From Paenibacillus wynnii (GTDB lineage: Bacteria; Bacillota; Bacilli; Paenibacillales; Paenibacillaceae), in contig NZ_JAUSTK010000021.1 of the NCBI RefSeq assembly GCF_030812855.1, positions 24,492 through 88,491 of the forward strand: a stretch of DNA of 64,000 nt, read 5' to 3'. A program made the translations under genes and the position numbers. The notes beneath the pieces are model-generated. The model searched no databases. It saw only the letters and a list, made by a program, of their open reading frames with translations, and was not told where the DNA came from. Below, piece by piece: positions 36,412 to 44,883 of the stretch. Within the stretch, counting starts at the first letter, position 1, and each line of letters begins with the position of its first letter.

Positions 36412-36756
36412 TTAGTCACATGAAATCCTTAAGCCTTTTTTATCGAGTTCTTCCAATTCATGATCTTGGGAAGGAACGAAGGCAATCAACTTTTGAATTA
36501 ATTCATTCTGAGTACAGTTAGGATTAACCGAATAAAAAATCCATTGACCTTTACGATTTTCCTTAACTAGACCGGCGTCCTTTAGTTTCCGCAAATGCTG
36601 GCTAACTGACGGCTGACTCGTTTTAAAAATTTCAACAAGTTCGCATACACAGCATTCTTGCTTCTCAAGCAACTTCATCATCGTTAGCCTTGTCTTATCC
36701 CCTAGAAGTTTTAACGTCTGTGATACTTCGTCTAAATCATTCAAAGCAAAGCTCAT
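36412..36756 (-). CDS. arsR: ArsR-family arsenite-responsive repressor (ars operon)
   Basis: 114 residues from the ATG at 36756, which follows GAGGGGG by 7 bases; the longer GTG form has no site. The winged helix is LLGDKTRLTMMKLLEKQECC, then VCELVEIFKTSQPSVSQHLR. The ECCVC motif in the DNA-recognition helix region is the As(III) sensor of the type-1 ArsR group. It is the first gene of the operon with acr3-arsC-arsD-arsA, with its operator directly upstream. Confidence 0.92.
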   Translation of the reverse strand: MSFALNDLDEVSQTLKLLGDKTRLTMMKLLEKQECCVCELVEIFKTSQPSVSQHLRKLKDAGLVKENRKGQWIFYSVNPNCTQNELIQKLIAFVPSQDHELEELDKKGLRISCD

Positions 36757-36780
36757 GTTACATCCCCCTCTCACCAAATC

Positions 36781-36809
36781 ATTATATAACTATTCACTTA
36801 TATGTTCAA
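36781..36809 (-). promoter_or_regulatory. ars promoter with ArsR operator
   Basis: On the - strand, TTGAAC (36804-36809) and TATAAT (36781-36786) are 17 bases apart. Between and overlapping them is the 20-bp inverted repeat ATATAA-8-TTATAT (36784-36803), a good ArsR operator position for repression. Confidence 0.75.
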
Positions 36810-36821
36810 GTGCAGAATTCT

Positions 36822-37145
36822 TTAAGGACAAGAAGCGTTAGTATAATTTTGTTTCAACAAGGATAGTAGGGTTTGAGTATCAGGCAATTCATTAAGAATA
36901 GTTTGTATATAGGGTTTATCCACCACATTTAAAGAATAATATACCCACTGCCCGCGTCTAGTTTCATTGACTATACCTTGTGCTTTTAACTTTCTTAAGT
37001 GTTGGCTCACTCCGGGTTGCGACATATTTAAGATCTCCACTAAATCACATACGCACCATTCTTTATCCTTGAGCAGTCCGAGTATTGTAAGTCTGGTTTT
37101 GTCACCCAATAATTTAAGCTTTTCGGCCATTTCCATGTTGAACAT
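36822..37145 (-). CDS. arsR: Second ArsR-family repressor
   Basis: 107 residues from the ATG at 37145, after GAGAGGAATG. The core is LLGDKTRLTILGLLKDKEWC, then VCDLVEILNMSQPGVSQHLR; the sensor reads WCVC where the neighbour has CCVC. A C-terminal Cys (NASCP) could add a third ligand. It lies between its own promoter and the first arsR operon, and is closely related to the gene downstream, as if duplicated. It may control pst-arsC or the ars operon. Confidence 0.88.
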   Translation of the reverse strand: MFNMEMAEKLKLLGDKTRLTILGLLKDKEWCVCDLVEILNMSQPGVSQHLRKLKAQGIVNETRRGQWVYYSLNVVDKPYIQTILNELPDTQTLLSLLKQNYTNASCP

Positions 37146-37179
37146 AAGCACATTCCTCTCAATGGTACAAACAAATGAA

Positions 37180-37227
37180 ATATAACTATACACTAATATA
37201 TTATATGTTCATTTTGTTTTAAATCAA
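37180..37227 (-). promoter_or_regulatory. Promoter/operator of the second arsR
   Basis: TTGATT (37222-37227) and TATAAT (37200-37205) are 16 bases apart on the - strand. ATATAA (37180-37185) and TTATAT (37201-37206) form an inverted pair over the start region, resembling the other two arsR operators. Confidence 0.55.
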
Positions 37228-37354
37228 GAAAGGCTTAAATATTTCCGCGCTGTAACTAAAAGGGAACGTTATTATTAACCATACTGTCTCATAATATATT
37301 TCACAATTCTCACTATAAATATGTTAGGAAATATTCCCTAATTGAGTCGATCTA

Positions 37355-37789
37355 CTAATTGTTAACAGGTATATTAAGCTCTCTGAACAATTCAAATATT
37401 TTCAGCCGAATTTGATCGCGTGTAGCTCTCACTTCTTCTAATTGGTCTTCAGCGGTTAAAGGATCAGCTACATCCCATTGAACATTTTTGATGGCAAATG
37501 GAACGACAGGACATTTTTCATTCAGTTGTTCACATAACTTTACAATTACATTCGATTGCATAAAAATCTTCATATCAATGGACTTTGAAATTTCACCGGA
37601 AATATCAATTCCCACTTCTTTCATCACTTCTATTGTATATGGATGGATAGCGCCTGTTTCTAGCCCCGCACTTTCAGCTATAACATTTCCCCCTCCATAA
37701 TGCTTAGCATAGGCAGCGGCAATTTGACTTCGACAACGATTCTGAATACAAAGAAAATATAAACGTACAGGTCTTTTTTGCATCATCAA
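37355..37789 (-). CDS. arsC: Second thioredoxin-type arsenate reductase, linked to pst
   Basis: 144 residues of the low-molecular-weight phosphatase/ArsC fold. The loop is LCIQNRCRSQIAAAY (Cys14, Cys19, Arg20), and Cys86 and Cys93 in KLCEQLNEKCP keep the C-x6-C redox spacing of ArsC. It is only 22 bases after pstB, so it ends the pst operon. Coupling a reductase to a phosphate importer makes sense, because arsenate enters by that route. Confidence 0.85.
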   Translation of the reverse strand: MMMQKRPVRLYFLCIQNRCRSQIAAAYAKHYGGGNVIAESAGLETGAIHPYTIEVMKEVGIDISGEISKSIDMKIFMQSNVIVKLCEQLNEKCPVVPFAIKNVQWDVADPLTAEDQLEEVRATRDQIRLKIFELFRELNIPVNN

Positions 37790-37811
37790 CCATTCCTTTC
37801 AGATATCGTTC

Positions 37812-38564
37812 TTAACCAAATCGTCCCATAACATAATTTCCAGTTCTTTGATCCACCGGAGTCGAAAACAGATCAACCGTAGGAGCGAACTCAATAACTT
37901 CACCGTCCAACAAAAACGTTGTCTGATCAGAAACCCGGGCAGCCTGCGCCAAGTTATGGGTTACCATAACGATGGTATATTCTTTTTTTAAGTCCTTGAT
38001 CAGTTCTTCAATCTTCTGTGTAGAAAGCGGGTCTAATGCTGCCGTGGATTCATCCATAAGCAGGATATCAGGGTTCACGGCCAATGCCCGGGCAATGCAT
38101 AAACGTTGTTGCTGTCCACCGGATAAACTTAGGGAATTTTGCTTCAGATTATCCTTAACCTCATCCCACACGGCAGCCGCACGTAGACTTGTCTCGACTA
38201 TCTCATCGATCTCCTTCTTCTTTCTTGTGCCATGCAGTCTTGGACCGTAGGCAATATTATCATAAATACTTGATGGAAAAGGGTTTGGTAGTTGAAATAC
38301 CATGCCTACTCGTTTGCGAAGCATCTCCGTACGAACCTCTTTGCCATAGATCGATACTCCTGAAATAACGATATCTCCCTTGACTTTCATGAGCGGCACC
38401 TGGTCATTCATCCTATTTATCGATCGCAGTAACGTTGATTTTCCGCATCCCGAAGGACCTATCAAAGCCGTAATTGATTTCTCGGGGATGCCCAAATTTA
38501 TATTATTGAGCGCCTGCTGATCACCATAATATACACTCAGTTTATCAATTTGTATTACATTCAT
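37812..38564 (-). CDS. pstB: Phosphate ABC transporter ATPase PstB
   Basis: 250 residues with Walker A GPSGCGKST, signature LSLSGGQQQRLC, and Walker B ILLMDESTAALDP. The segment VGMVFQLPNPFPSSIYDNIA is typical of PstB. It energises high-affinity phosphate import with PstA, PstC and PstS encoded directly upstream. Confidence 0.97.
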   Translation of the reverse strand: MNVIQIDKLSVYYGDQQALNNINLGIPEKSITALIGPSGCGKSTLLRSINRMNDQVPLMKVKGDIVISGVSIYGKEVRTEMLRKRVGMVFQLPNPFPSSIYDNIAYGPRLHGTRKKKEIDEIVETSLRAAAVWDEVKDNLKQNSLSLSGGQQQRLCIARALAVNPDILLMDESTAALDPLSTQKIEELIKDLKKEYTIVMVTHNLAQAARVSDQTTFLLDGEVIEFAPTVDLFSTPVDQRTGNYVMGRFG

Positions 38565-38582
38565 TCACATTGAGCTCCTTAT

Positions 38583-39485
38583 TTACAAGTTCTTCTGAAA
38601 TCTATTTCGCAGAATGACAGCAATCATGTTGAGGACAAGCAGCATCACCAGTAACACAATGATTCCTGCTGCAGCCAGATCATGAAATTCCGTCTGAGGT
38701 TTTGAAATCCAGTTATATATTTGAATTGGCATCACAGTGAACTGATCCAACACATTGTCGGGCAAGAAAGCGACATAGGTCAATGCTCCTATCATTACCA
38801 ATGGAGCTGTTTCTCCAATAGCTCTGGAAACTGCGAGTATTACTCCGGTTAGTATACCCGGTAAAGCCGAAGGGAGTACTGCACGCTGCACCGTTTGCCA
38901 TTTGGTCGCTCCCAAAGCAAGTGAGGCATCTCTTCTTGTATTGGGAACCGCTTTGATCGCTTCCTGAGCAGAAACAATAATTACAGGAAGTACTAGTAGT
39001 GACATCGTCAAAGCCCCCGAGAGCAGACTTCGATCCAACTGCAGCCCTCTTACAAATATAGTTAGCCCCAAAATACCATAGACAATAGAAGGTACTCCGG
39101 CCAATGTGCTTATATTGAGTTGTATTATTTTCGTGATCCAGCCTTTTTTGGCATACTCTTGCATAAAAATTGCGGCCCCTACTCCAATCAGGAAAGAAAT
39201 GGGCACCATAATTAGAACCATATAAATAGTTCCGACCAATGCAGACTTCAGCCCCGATGAAGCGGCCCGACGGGATGGATAGTTTTTAAACAAATCTGGT
39301 GTCAATGAGCTCAATCCATCCACCAGTATGGTAGCCAATAACAATATTAAGGCTAAGATACCTATCGATGTGGCAGCAATGAACAACAGCTTTAAGGAGG
39401 AATCTTTTTTTCTTCTTGAAGCAATCTGGAGCTTTTCAGCTTTCAGAACTTGAGGGTCTTTTGGGGAAAATAATTGTTCTTGCAT
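38583..39485 (-). CDS. pstA: Phosphate ABC transporter permease PstA
   Basis: 300 residues with six membrane helices and the ABC permease loop EAIKAVPNTRRDASLALGAT. The cytoplasmic N-terminus is Lys-rich. It forms the membrane channel with PstC, whose gene ends two bases upstream. Confidence 0.95.
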   Translation of the reverse strand: MQEQLFSPKDPQVLKAEKLQIASRRKKDSSLKLLFIAATSIGILALILLLATILVDGLSSLTPDLFKNYPSRRAASSGLKSALVGTIYMVLIMVPISFLIGVGAAIFMQEYAKKGWITKIIQLNISTLAGVPSIVYGILGLTIFVRGLQLDRSLLSGALTMSLLVLPVIIVSAQEAIKAVPNTRRDASLALGATKWQTVQRAVLPSALPGILTGVILAVSRAIGETAPLVMIGALTYVAFLPDNVLDQFTVMPIQIYNWISKPQTEFHDLAAAGIIVLLVMLLVLNMIAVILRNRFQKNL

Positions 39486-39487
39486 GA

Positions 39488-40402
39488 TTAATATGCCTCC
39501 CTAAAGCGTTTGGCAATTGCCGATGCCAGTATATTCAAAAAGAAGGTAATGACAAATAAGGTAAGTCCGACCGCGAAAATGGAACCATATGCCAAAGAAC
39601 CATGCGGGGTGTCGCCCAGACTCACCTGTACAATATAGGAGGTCATCGTCTGAATACTATTGAGAGGATTCCCTGTCATTTGCGGTGTTGCCCCAGCAGC
39701 AATGGTAACAATCATTGTCTCTCCGATTGCACGTGAGAAGGCCAGCACGAAGGAAGAGATGACGCCGGAAAGAGCCGCAGGCAAGACAACTTGCAGTGCC
39801 ACTTCCAGTCGAGTCGCACCTAAAGCATAAGCACCATATCTTAAGCTTTTAGGAACAGCTCTCATTGCATCTTCGCTAAGTGAGGAGATCATTGGAATAA
39901 TCATTACGCCTACTGCTATACCTGCACTTAGTGCACTAAACAACCCTGCACCCGGAATTAGAGTTTGTAGTATTGGAGAGATAAAGCTTAAGGCGAAATA
40001 TCCATAAACAATTGTAGGAACTCCTGCCAATACCTCCAGTACAGGCTTCACCACTTTTTTCACTCTAGCTGAAGCATATTCACTTAAGTAGATCGCCGAG
40101 GCTAAACCAATGGGAAGCGCAATTAACATAGCAATAATGGTGACCAAGAATGTCCCCATTAGTAGAGGTAACACGCCAAAGCTTGTCGGGGCAATTAGGG
40201 GAGCCCATTTCGTGCCGGTAAAAAATTCAGACATAGATATTTCCTTAAAAAAAGAGATAGATTCCGAAAATAAAGTATATACGATCCCTATGGTGGTTAA
40301 TACCGAAATAAAGGCACATAGAAAAAGAAGCACGGGCATAGTATACTCTGCAATACGCAGCTTTCGGTTATTAAATGGATGGTTAGAGAGAGGTTGCTTC
40401 AT
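39488..40402 (-). CDS. pstC: Phosphate ABC transporter permease PstC
   Basis: 304 residues with six helices and the loop EDAMRAVPKSLRYGAYALGA, diagnostic of PstC. GSAIYLSEYA-type sequence (ASAIYLSEYASARVKK) lies near the second helix. It lies just after pstS in the operon. Confidence 0.95.
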   Translation of the reverse strand: MKQPLSNHPFNNRKLRIAEYTMPVLLFLCAFISVLTTIGIVYTLFSESISFFKEISMSEFFTGTKWAPLIAPTSFGVLPLLMGTFLVTIIAMLIALPIGLASAIYLSEYASARVKKVVKPVLEVLAGVPTIVYGYFALSFISPILQTLIPGAGLFSALSAGIAVGVMIIPMISSLSEDAMRAVPKSLRYGAYALGATRLEVALQVVLPAALSGVISSFVLAFSRAIGETMIVTIAAGATPQMTGNPLNSIQTMTSYIVQVSLGDTPHGSLAYGSIFAVGLTLFVITFFLNILASAIAKRFREAY

Positions 40403-40499
40403 ACATGATCTCCTTGTCTAAAAATGAAGATGGAAAATGTGGCACCTCTACATTTTTAAATGTAGAAACACCACATTATCCTCACATTCATATTACTGA

Positions 40500-41480
40500 T
40501 TATTGCAGTTTAGCCGCGCCTTCGTCGTACTTTTCCTGTGGCAAACGGATATAACCTACTTCTTCAGATAACTCGGCAGCATTACTCAGAAAATAATCAA
40601 CAAATGCTTTGACTTCGGGTTTGTCCATAAAAGCCTTGTTCACGTAAATGTACAAAGGGCGGGACAATGGGGCATACGTTCCATCATTAATAGTCTCTGC
40701 CGAAGGAGAAATTGGACCTGTACCTCCATCGATTGGAACGAGTTTCAGCTTGTCTTTATTCTCTTCATAATACGCAAATCCAAAATAGCCTAAAGCATAT
40801 TTTTCGCCTTCTACACCTTGAACGAGTGTGTTATCATCTTCACTAAAGGTCACCATTGCATCATTACGGCTAGCTTGCGCCTCATCATTGATTGTTTCAG
40901 TAAAGTAATCAAATGTACCGGAATCTGCACCTGGAGAGAAAATTTTAATGTCCTCTGCAGGCCATTCACTCCGAACATCGCTCCATTTCATCACTGTACT
41001 ACCTGGTTTAAAAATCTCGTGAAGTTCTGCTGTTGTTAAGTGATCCACCCAGTCATTCTCCGGGTTAACCAGGACGGACAATCCGTCATAGGCCACTTCT
41101 AGTTCAATATATTCAACACCGTTTGTCTTGGCCAACTCGGCTTCTGCATCTTTAATGGGACGGGATGCATTGGAGATAGCCGTTTCTCCAGCTGCAAAAC
41201 GTTTAAATCCTCCGCCTGTTCCAGATACACCTACGGTGACACGAACATCCTTATTCTCTTTACCGAATTCTTCAGCGACTGCTTCTGTGATAGGATATAC
41301 CGTACTGGAACCATCAATTTCAATCGTGCCCGTTAAAGCAGCTGTCTCTGTAGTATTGCCTGCATTCTCTTGAGCACCATTGGTTACTTTTGCATTATTG
41401 GCAGCGTTATTCCCGTTACCGCATGCTGCTAGAGCAAAAGTCAAACTCAAAATTGTAATCAGTGACATGACCCTCTTCAT
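40500..41480 (-). CDS. pstS: Phosphate-binding lipoprotein PstS
   Basis: About 326 residues with a lipoprotein signal ending LTFALAACGNG. The phosphate-loop sequence IEIDGSSTVYPITEAVAEEF and later SGTGGGFKRFAAGET are the Ser/Thr/Gly phosphate contacts of PstS. The ATG at 41480 is better spaced from AGGAG than the one at 41489. Island-borne PstS copies in arsenic-rich strains can discriminate phosphate from arsenate; that is inference here. Confidence 0.95.
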   Translation of the reverse strand: MKRVMSLITILSLTFALAACGNGNNAANNAKVTNGAQENAGNTTETAALTGTIEIDGSSTVYPITEAVAEEFGKENKDVRVTVGVSGTGGGFKRFAAGETAISNASRPIKDAEAELAKTNGVEYIELEVAYDGLSVLVNPENDWVDHLTTAELHEIFKPGSTVMKWSDVRSEWPAEDIKIFSPGADSGTFDYFTETINDEAQASRNDAMVTFSEDDNTLVQGVEGEKYALGYFGFAYYEENKDKLKLVPIDGGTGPISPSAETINDGTYAPLSRPLYIYVNKAFMDKPEVKAFVDYFLSNAAELSEEVGYIRLPQEKYDEGAAKLQ

Positions 41481-41531
41481 TCTTCTCATCGCTCCTATTT
41501 AAACTTTTTTATATTACAATATAAGAATATA

Positions 41532-41566
41532 ATTATAGTGTTAAAACAGTTTCATCTATTTGTTAA
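41532..41566 (-). promoter_or_regulatory. pstS promoter with PhoP-box-like repeats
   Basis: On the - strand TATAAT (41532-41537) is preceded by TTAACA at 41539-41544 and again at 41561-41566, two helical turns apart. This resembles the TTAACA direct repeats bound by PhoP-type regulators upstream of the -10 box. Confidence 0.55.
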
Positions 41567-41635
41567 ATCTGTGTAAATAATAACTTAACTTTAGAGGCAA
41601 CGACATCTAAGGGAAACGGTGTGTTAATCTCATTG

Positions 41636-42361
41636 TCAACTCTCCTCCCCGCTATAAACCATCAAACGATAGCCTTTTTTTCTTGTAGTTTGTATCTCTA
41701 TCTCTCCTTGGAAGATATCCAGCTTTTCACGAAGTTTTAAGATATGATTTTGGATTGTTCTATAAACCATTTCGGTGTCGACTTTAAACATCTCCTGCAT
41801 CTGATTCACAGTTACATACATACCTATATGCTGTACAAGATGTATGAATATATTTAGTTCTACTTTTCTAAGCGACAAAACAGTGTTTTTCTTTTTGATT
41901 TCAAAACGTTCTGGGTAAATCTCAATATCTTTGATTCTAAACGCCTTGTTATGTGAGGATACTTGCAGTTGTTGAAGGCCAATTATATCTCTTTGGATAA
42001 TTGAAGTGATTTTATCTATTAATTCAGGAAAATCAATTGGGGGTTTTATTTGATCCACAATGTACTTACTTAAGGATTCATCCTTTAAGGTTGGAGGGGT
42101 AGTACTAATAATCTCCAGAACAGGCGGAGCACCAAGTGTAATCCATTCTTGTTTAAACGCCTTCACCTCCCCCTTTTTTAAAGCTGCATCTAGAATGACC
42201 AGATCAAAAATCGGCAAACGCACCTCTGATATTTTTGTGATACTCTCATGAACAATAAAACCCTGGTTGATTAATCCATAGCTCAACAAATTACTAATCA
42301 TCCGATCTGAATGCAATATTAAAATTCGTTTGGGGAACAAATCAACCCATTGGGTTTTCAA
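41636..42361 (-). CDS. Atypical OmpR-type response regulator next to pst
   Basis: 241 residues. The N-terminal half follows the receiver fold, with Asp58 in LVILDAALK and KPPIDFPEL like the conserved Lys-Pro. The first acidic pocket reads ILHSDR instead of the usual DD pair, so phosphorylation may be altered. The C-terminal half is a winged helix (LRKVELNIFIHLVQHIGMYV and TTRKKGYRLM). TTG start with GAGAGGTG upstream. No histidine kinase is nearby. It probably controls pstS, whose promoter follows; the signal could be phosphate or arsenate. Confidence 0.75.
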   Translation of the reverse strand: MKTQWVDLFPKRILILHSDRMISNLLSYGLINQGFIVHESITKISEVRLPIFDLVILDAALKKGEVKAFKQEWITLGAPPVLEIISTTPPTLKDESLSKYIVDQIKPPIDFPELIDKITSIIQRDIIGLQQLQVSSHNKAFRIKDIEIYPERFEIKKKNTVLSLRKVELNIFIHLVQHIGMYVTVNQMQEMFKVDTEMVYRTIQNHILKLREKLDIFQGEIEIQTTRKKGYRLMVYSGEES

Positions 42362-42478
42362 ATTTCAACACCTCTCAATTAAGTATATAAACTTATGGTT
42401 ATATTGTAATATATAAATCATTCAAATCAAGACATAAATAAAAGTCTAATGATAATGTTTTCTCTAGAAATTGTATCC

Positions 42479-42502
42479 ATAAAAAAACCGCGCTTAGCGC
42501 GG
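42479..42502 (-). terminator. Terminator of the arsP-thioredoxin operon
   Basis: CCGCGC-TAA-GCGCGG stem with seven T on the - strand, 21 bases after the stop of the small thioredoxin gene. Confidence 0.9.
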
Positions 42503-42522
42503 ATCTCATTAGGATATGAAAT

Positions 42523-42750
42523 TCACAAATATTTTTTAATATCTTCAACCGTGGGAACTCTTCCCATAACTTTTATTTGTCCATCAATAACAAGTGCGGG
42601 AGTACTCATGACACCATAAGCCAGGATATCCTGAATGTTTTCAACCTTTTCAAAGCTGGATTCGATCCCCAATTGCTTTACCGCTTCTCTAGCATTAGCC
42701 TCTAATTTCTTGCATTTTGGACAGCCTGTTCCTAGAATTTTAATGATCAT
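42523..42750 (-). CDS. Small thioredoxin-like redox protein
   Basis: About 75 residues starting MIIKILGTGCPKCKKLEANA. The CPKC redox pair and STPALVIDGQIKVMGRVP belong to the MTH895-type 'redox-active disulfide protein 2' group. The ATG at 42750 is 8 bases after AGGAG. It lies right after the permease gene, a pairing repeatedly seen with PF03773 permeases. It may deliver reductant or bind arsenicals for the permease. Confidence 0.85.
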   Translation of the reverse strand: MIIKILGTGCPKCKKLEANAREAVKQLGIESSFEKVENIQDILAYGVMSTPALVIDGQIKVMGRVPTVEDIKKYL

Positions 42751-42785
42751 TTGTATCATTCTCCTATTTTCCATATTCGAGATCT

Positions 42786-43802
42786 CTACATAAGCAAGTA
42801 GCCAAACGCATTAAAAATATATCCAATAATAAGTATTCCTATGGTCACAATCCCTGCGAATACTACTAGCAACTTTATTTTGACTACTTTTTTCAACATA
42901 ATCATGGATGGAAGAGATAAGGCTGTAACAGCCATCATGAAAGAAAGTGCCGTCCCGATACCTACCCCTTTTAATACTAAAGCCTCAGCAATGGGAAGTG
43001 TTCCAAAAATATCAGCATACATGGGCACACCTACTAAAGTTGCTAATATCACGGAATGCCATTTATCTTGACCCAACCCTGCAGAGATTATATTTTCCGG
43101 TATCCAGTTATGAATTGCTGCACCAATACCAACTCCAATCAGGATATAAGCCCAAACTTTTTTTATGATATCGAGTACTTGATCCTTGCTTATAATAACT
43201 CTATCCCAAGTTGTAAGTGCCTCTTGCTCTGTATCAATTATTTTATTACTATACACAAAAGGCTCAACATATTTTTCAAGCTTTGCTTTGCTTATGATAG
43301 TGCCGCCTATTACAGCGAGAATAAGTCCAACGATTACATAAGCTATCGCAATTTTCCAATTGAATATGCTAGCGAGCAAAATAACAGATGCCAGATCAAC
43401 AAGTGGGGAGGAAATTAAGAACGAAAATGTAACCCCTATCGGAAGTCCTGCACTGGTAAAGCCTATAAAAAGTGGTATCGAAGAGCATGAACAAAAAGGT
43501 GTTATCGTTCCTAATAAAGCTCCTAATATATTGGCTGTTAAACCGTTGAATCTCCCCAGAATCTTTCGGGTTCTCTCAGGAGGAAAGAAGCTTTGCACAT
43601 AAGAGATGAGGAAAATTAGTACGGATAACAATATGAATATCTTAACAACATCATATATAAAAAAATGAATGCTGCCTCCCAATCTTACTTTGATGCTTAA
43701 ACCAAATGTTTTTTCTACAAGCAGTTTGACTAGATTCGAAAGCCACTCCATTCTGAGCAATTGATTGTTTAGCCATTCCAATATCCATGCGAGTATATTC
43801 AA
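42786..43802 (-). CDS. ArsP-type permease (PF03773)
   Basis: About 338 residues with eight or more membrane helices. The diagnostic TPFCSCSSIPLFIGF holds vicinal cysteines, and VGVPMYADIFGTLPIAEAL follows in the second half. The family includes ArsP, which exports trivalent organoarsenicals. The TTG at 43802 follows AAGGAGATGAGC and is preferred over a longer TTG form from 43838. It is flanked by an arsR and a thioredoxin gene, supporting an arsenic role, although the exact substrate is not shown. Confidence 0.8.
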   Translation of the reverse strand: MNILAWILEWLNNQLLRMEWLSNLVKLLVEKTFGLSIKVRLGGSIHFFIYDVVKIFILLSVLIFLISYVQSFFPPERTRKILGRFNGLTANILGALLGTITPFCSCSSIPLFIGFTSAGLPIGVTFSFLISSPLVDLASVILLASIFNWKIAIAYVIVGLILAVIGGTIISKAKLEKYVEPFVYSNKIIDTEQEALTTWDRVIISKDQVLDIIKKVWAYILIGVGIGAAIHNWIPENIISAGLGQDKWHSVILATLVGVPMYADIFGTLPIAEALVLKGVGIGTALSFMMAVTALSLPSMIMLKKVVKIKLLVVFAGIVTIGILIIGYIFNAFGYLLM

Positions 43803-43872
43803 AAGCTCATCTCCTTGGATTCTCTTTGTATTAATCAAAAGTTAAAGTATCCAATAAAATAATATAAACCTG

Positions 43873-44235
43873 TTACTTTCCTGTTTGTTCAAGATACATG
43901 TCTATGTTTGAACCTGTAGATAGAGAAAATATCGTGAACTTTTTTTCTTTTCTGGATTGGATAATGCCTCCACGCTCCAAGATCTGTAAATGATGAGTCA
44001 ATGTAGAAGAAGGAATCCCCAAACCCGAGACTAACTCACACAAACAGGATTCTTGAATTTTAAGAATACCTATAATCTTCAAACGGGTTTCGTCTCCCAA
44101 CGCTTTAAATAAAAGCGCTTTGTTTCTTACCAGGTCTTCATCGTTCAGTTCGGGGAGTACAACTAACGATTGTCCGATTACCTTCTTCATCTCATCATCG
44201 GTTCTTGGCTGCCAATCTGTTTTCATATCATTCAT
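43873..44235 (-). CDS. arsR: ArsR-family repressor of the arsP operon
   Basis: 120 residues from the ATG at 44235, after GGAGG. The winged helix is FKALGDETRLKIIGILKIQE, then SCLCELVSGLGIPSSTLTHH. The SCLCEL pair CxC is a likely As(III) site, in a subgroup different from the two other ArsR copies. It heads the operon with the permease and thioredoxin. Confidence 0.9.
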   Translation of the reverse strand: MNDMKTDWQPRTDDEMKKVIGQSLVVLPELNDEDLVRNKALLFKALGDETRLKIIGILKIQESCLCELVSGLGIPSSTLTHHLQILERGGIIQSRKEKKFTIFSLSTGSNIDMYLEQTGK

Positions 44236-44272
44236 TAAAGTAGCCTCCATACATTTGATTATCTATGGTTGA

Positions 44273-44301
44273 ATTATATAACTAATTTTGTAGTTATGTT
44301 A
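44273..44301 (-). promoter_or_regulatory. Promoter and operator of the arsP operon
   Basis: TATAAT at 44273-44278 on the - strand with a weak TAACAT 17 bases upstream. A perfect ATAACTA-6-TAGTTAT inverted repeat (44278-44297) overlaps it, as expected for ArsR repression. Confidence 0.7.
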
Positions 44302-44445
44302 TGCGAAATTTCACAGTCTACTTGTCCTATTCGCAGGATCTCCGAATCCCTCATGATAATACCTCTGGCCGCTTTATGCTCATAAATGGTGCCTTCCAGA
44401 CTTTGAACATCCTGATGAATGTTGTCGTTCGTGGTCCGATCATGA

Positions 44446-44748
44446 GCTGTCGAAGGACAAGAACATATAAAAAAATATGACCCTTATCTGCTGTCGCATG
44501 CCGTCAGTAATCTCGTCTTATTCGGCAGCCGAATCATTCTGGCCCACAATCGTATATTGTTTCCCTGTCATAAGTCCATGATGGCTGCAGTCGAAAAAGC
44601 ACTGGGGAAACCGGATAACTTCATCGGGCTTGCTCGTGAGCTTCTGTTAAATCCGCCCTATGAACGCTGCATGGAATTAGCCCAGCTAATACTAGGGTTT
44701 CGTGATTTGGAAATTCGTTTGAGCAAGCTGTCAGTATATTCATTCTAA
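44446..44748 (+). pseudogene. DUF4037/nucleotidyltransferase-type C-terminal fragment
   Basis: An open frame without its own start reads EHIKKYDPYLLSHAV, then LFPCHKSMMAAVEKA and PDNFIGLARELLLNPPYERC. This resembles the C-terminal DUF4037 region of small nucleotidyltransferases. The catalytic N-terminus is absent. Relic. Confidence 0.55.
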
Positions 44749-44802
44749 ATAATGAATGGAACTGGATAGATCAGTCTCCTGCTCTACAAGACTGATAAAA
44801 TC

Positions 44803-44850
44803 AAAAAACAACCTCTTACCGCCCGTTATTCAGCGGTTCTGAGGCTGTTC
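44803..44850 (-). terminator. Terminator downstream of the xylanase relic
   Basis: AACAGCCTC / GAGGTTGTT outer stem with an inner CCGC / GCGG stem, followed by TTTTTTG on the - strand. It ends the xylan operon. Confidence 0.8.
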
Positions 44851-44883
44851 GTTGGCCTACCCCCTATCGGAAATTACAAATCA

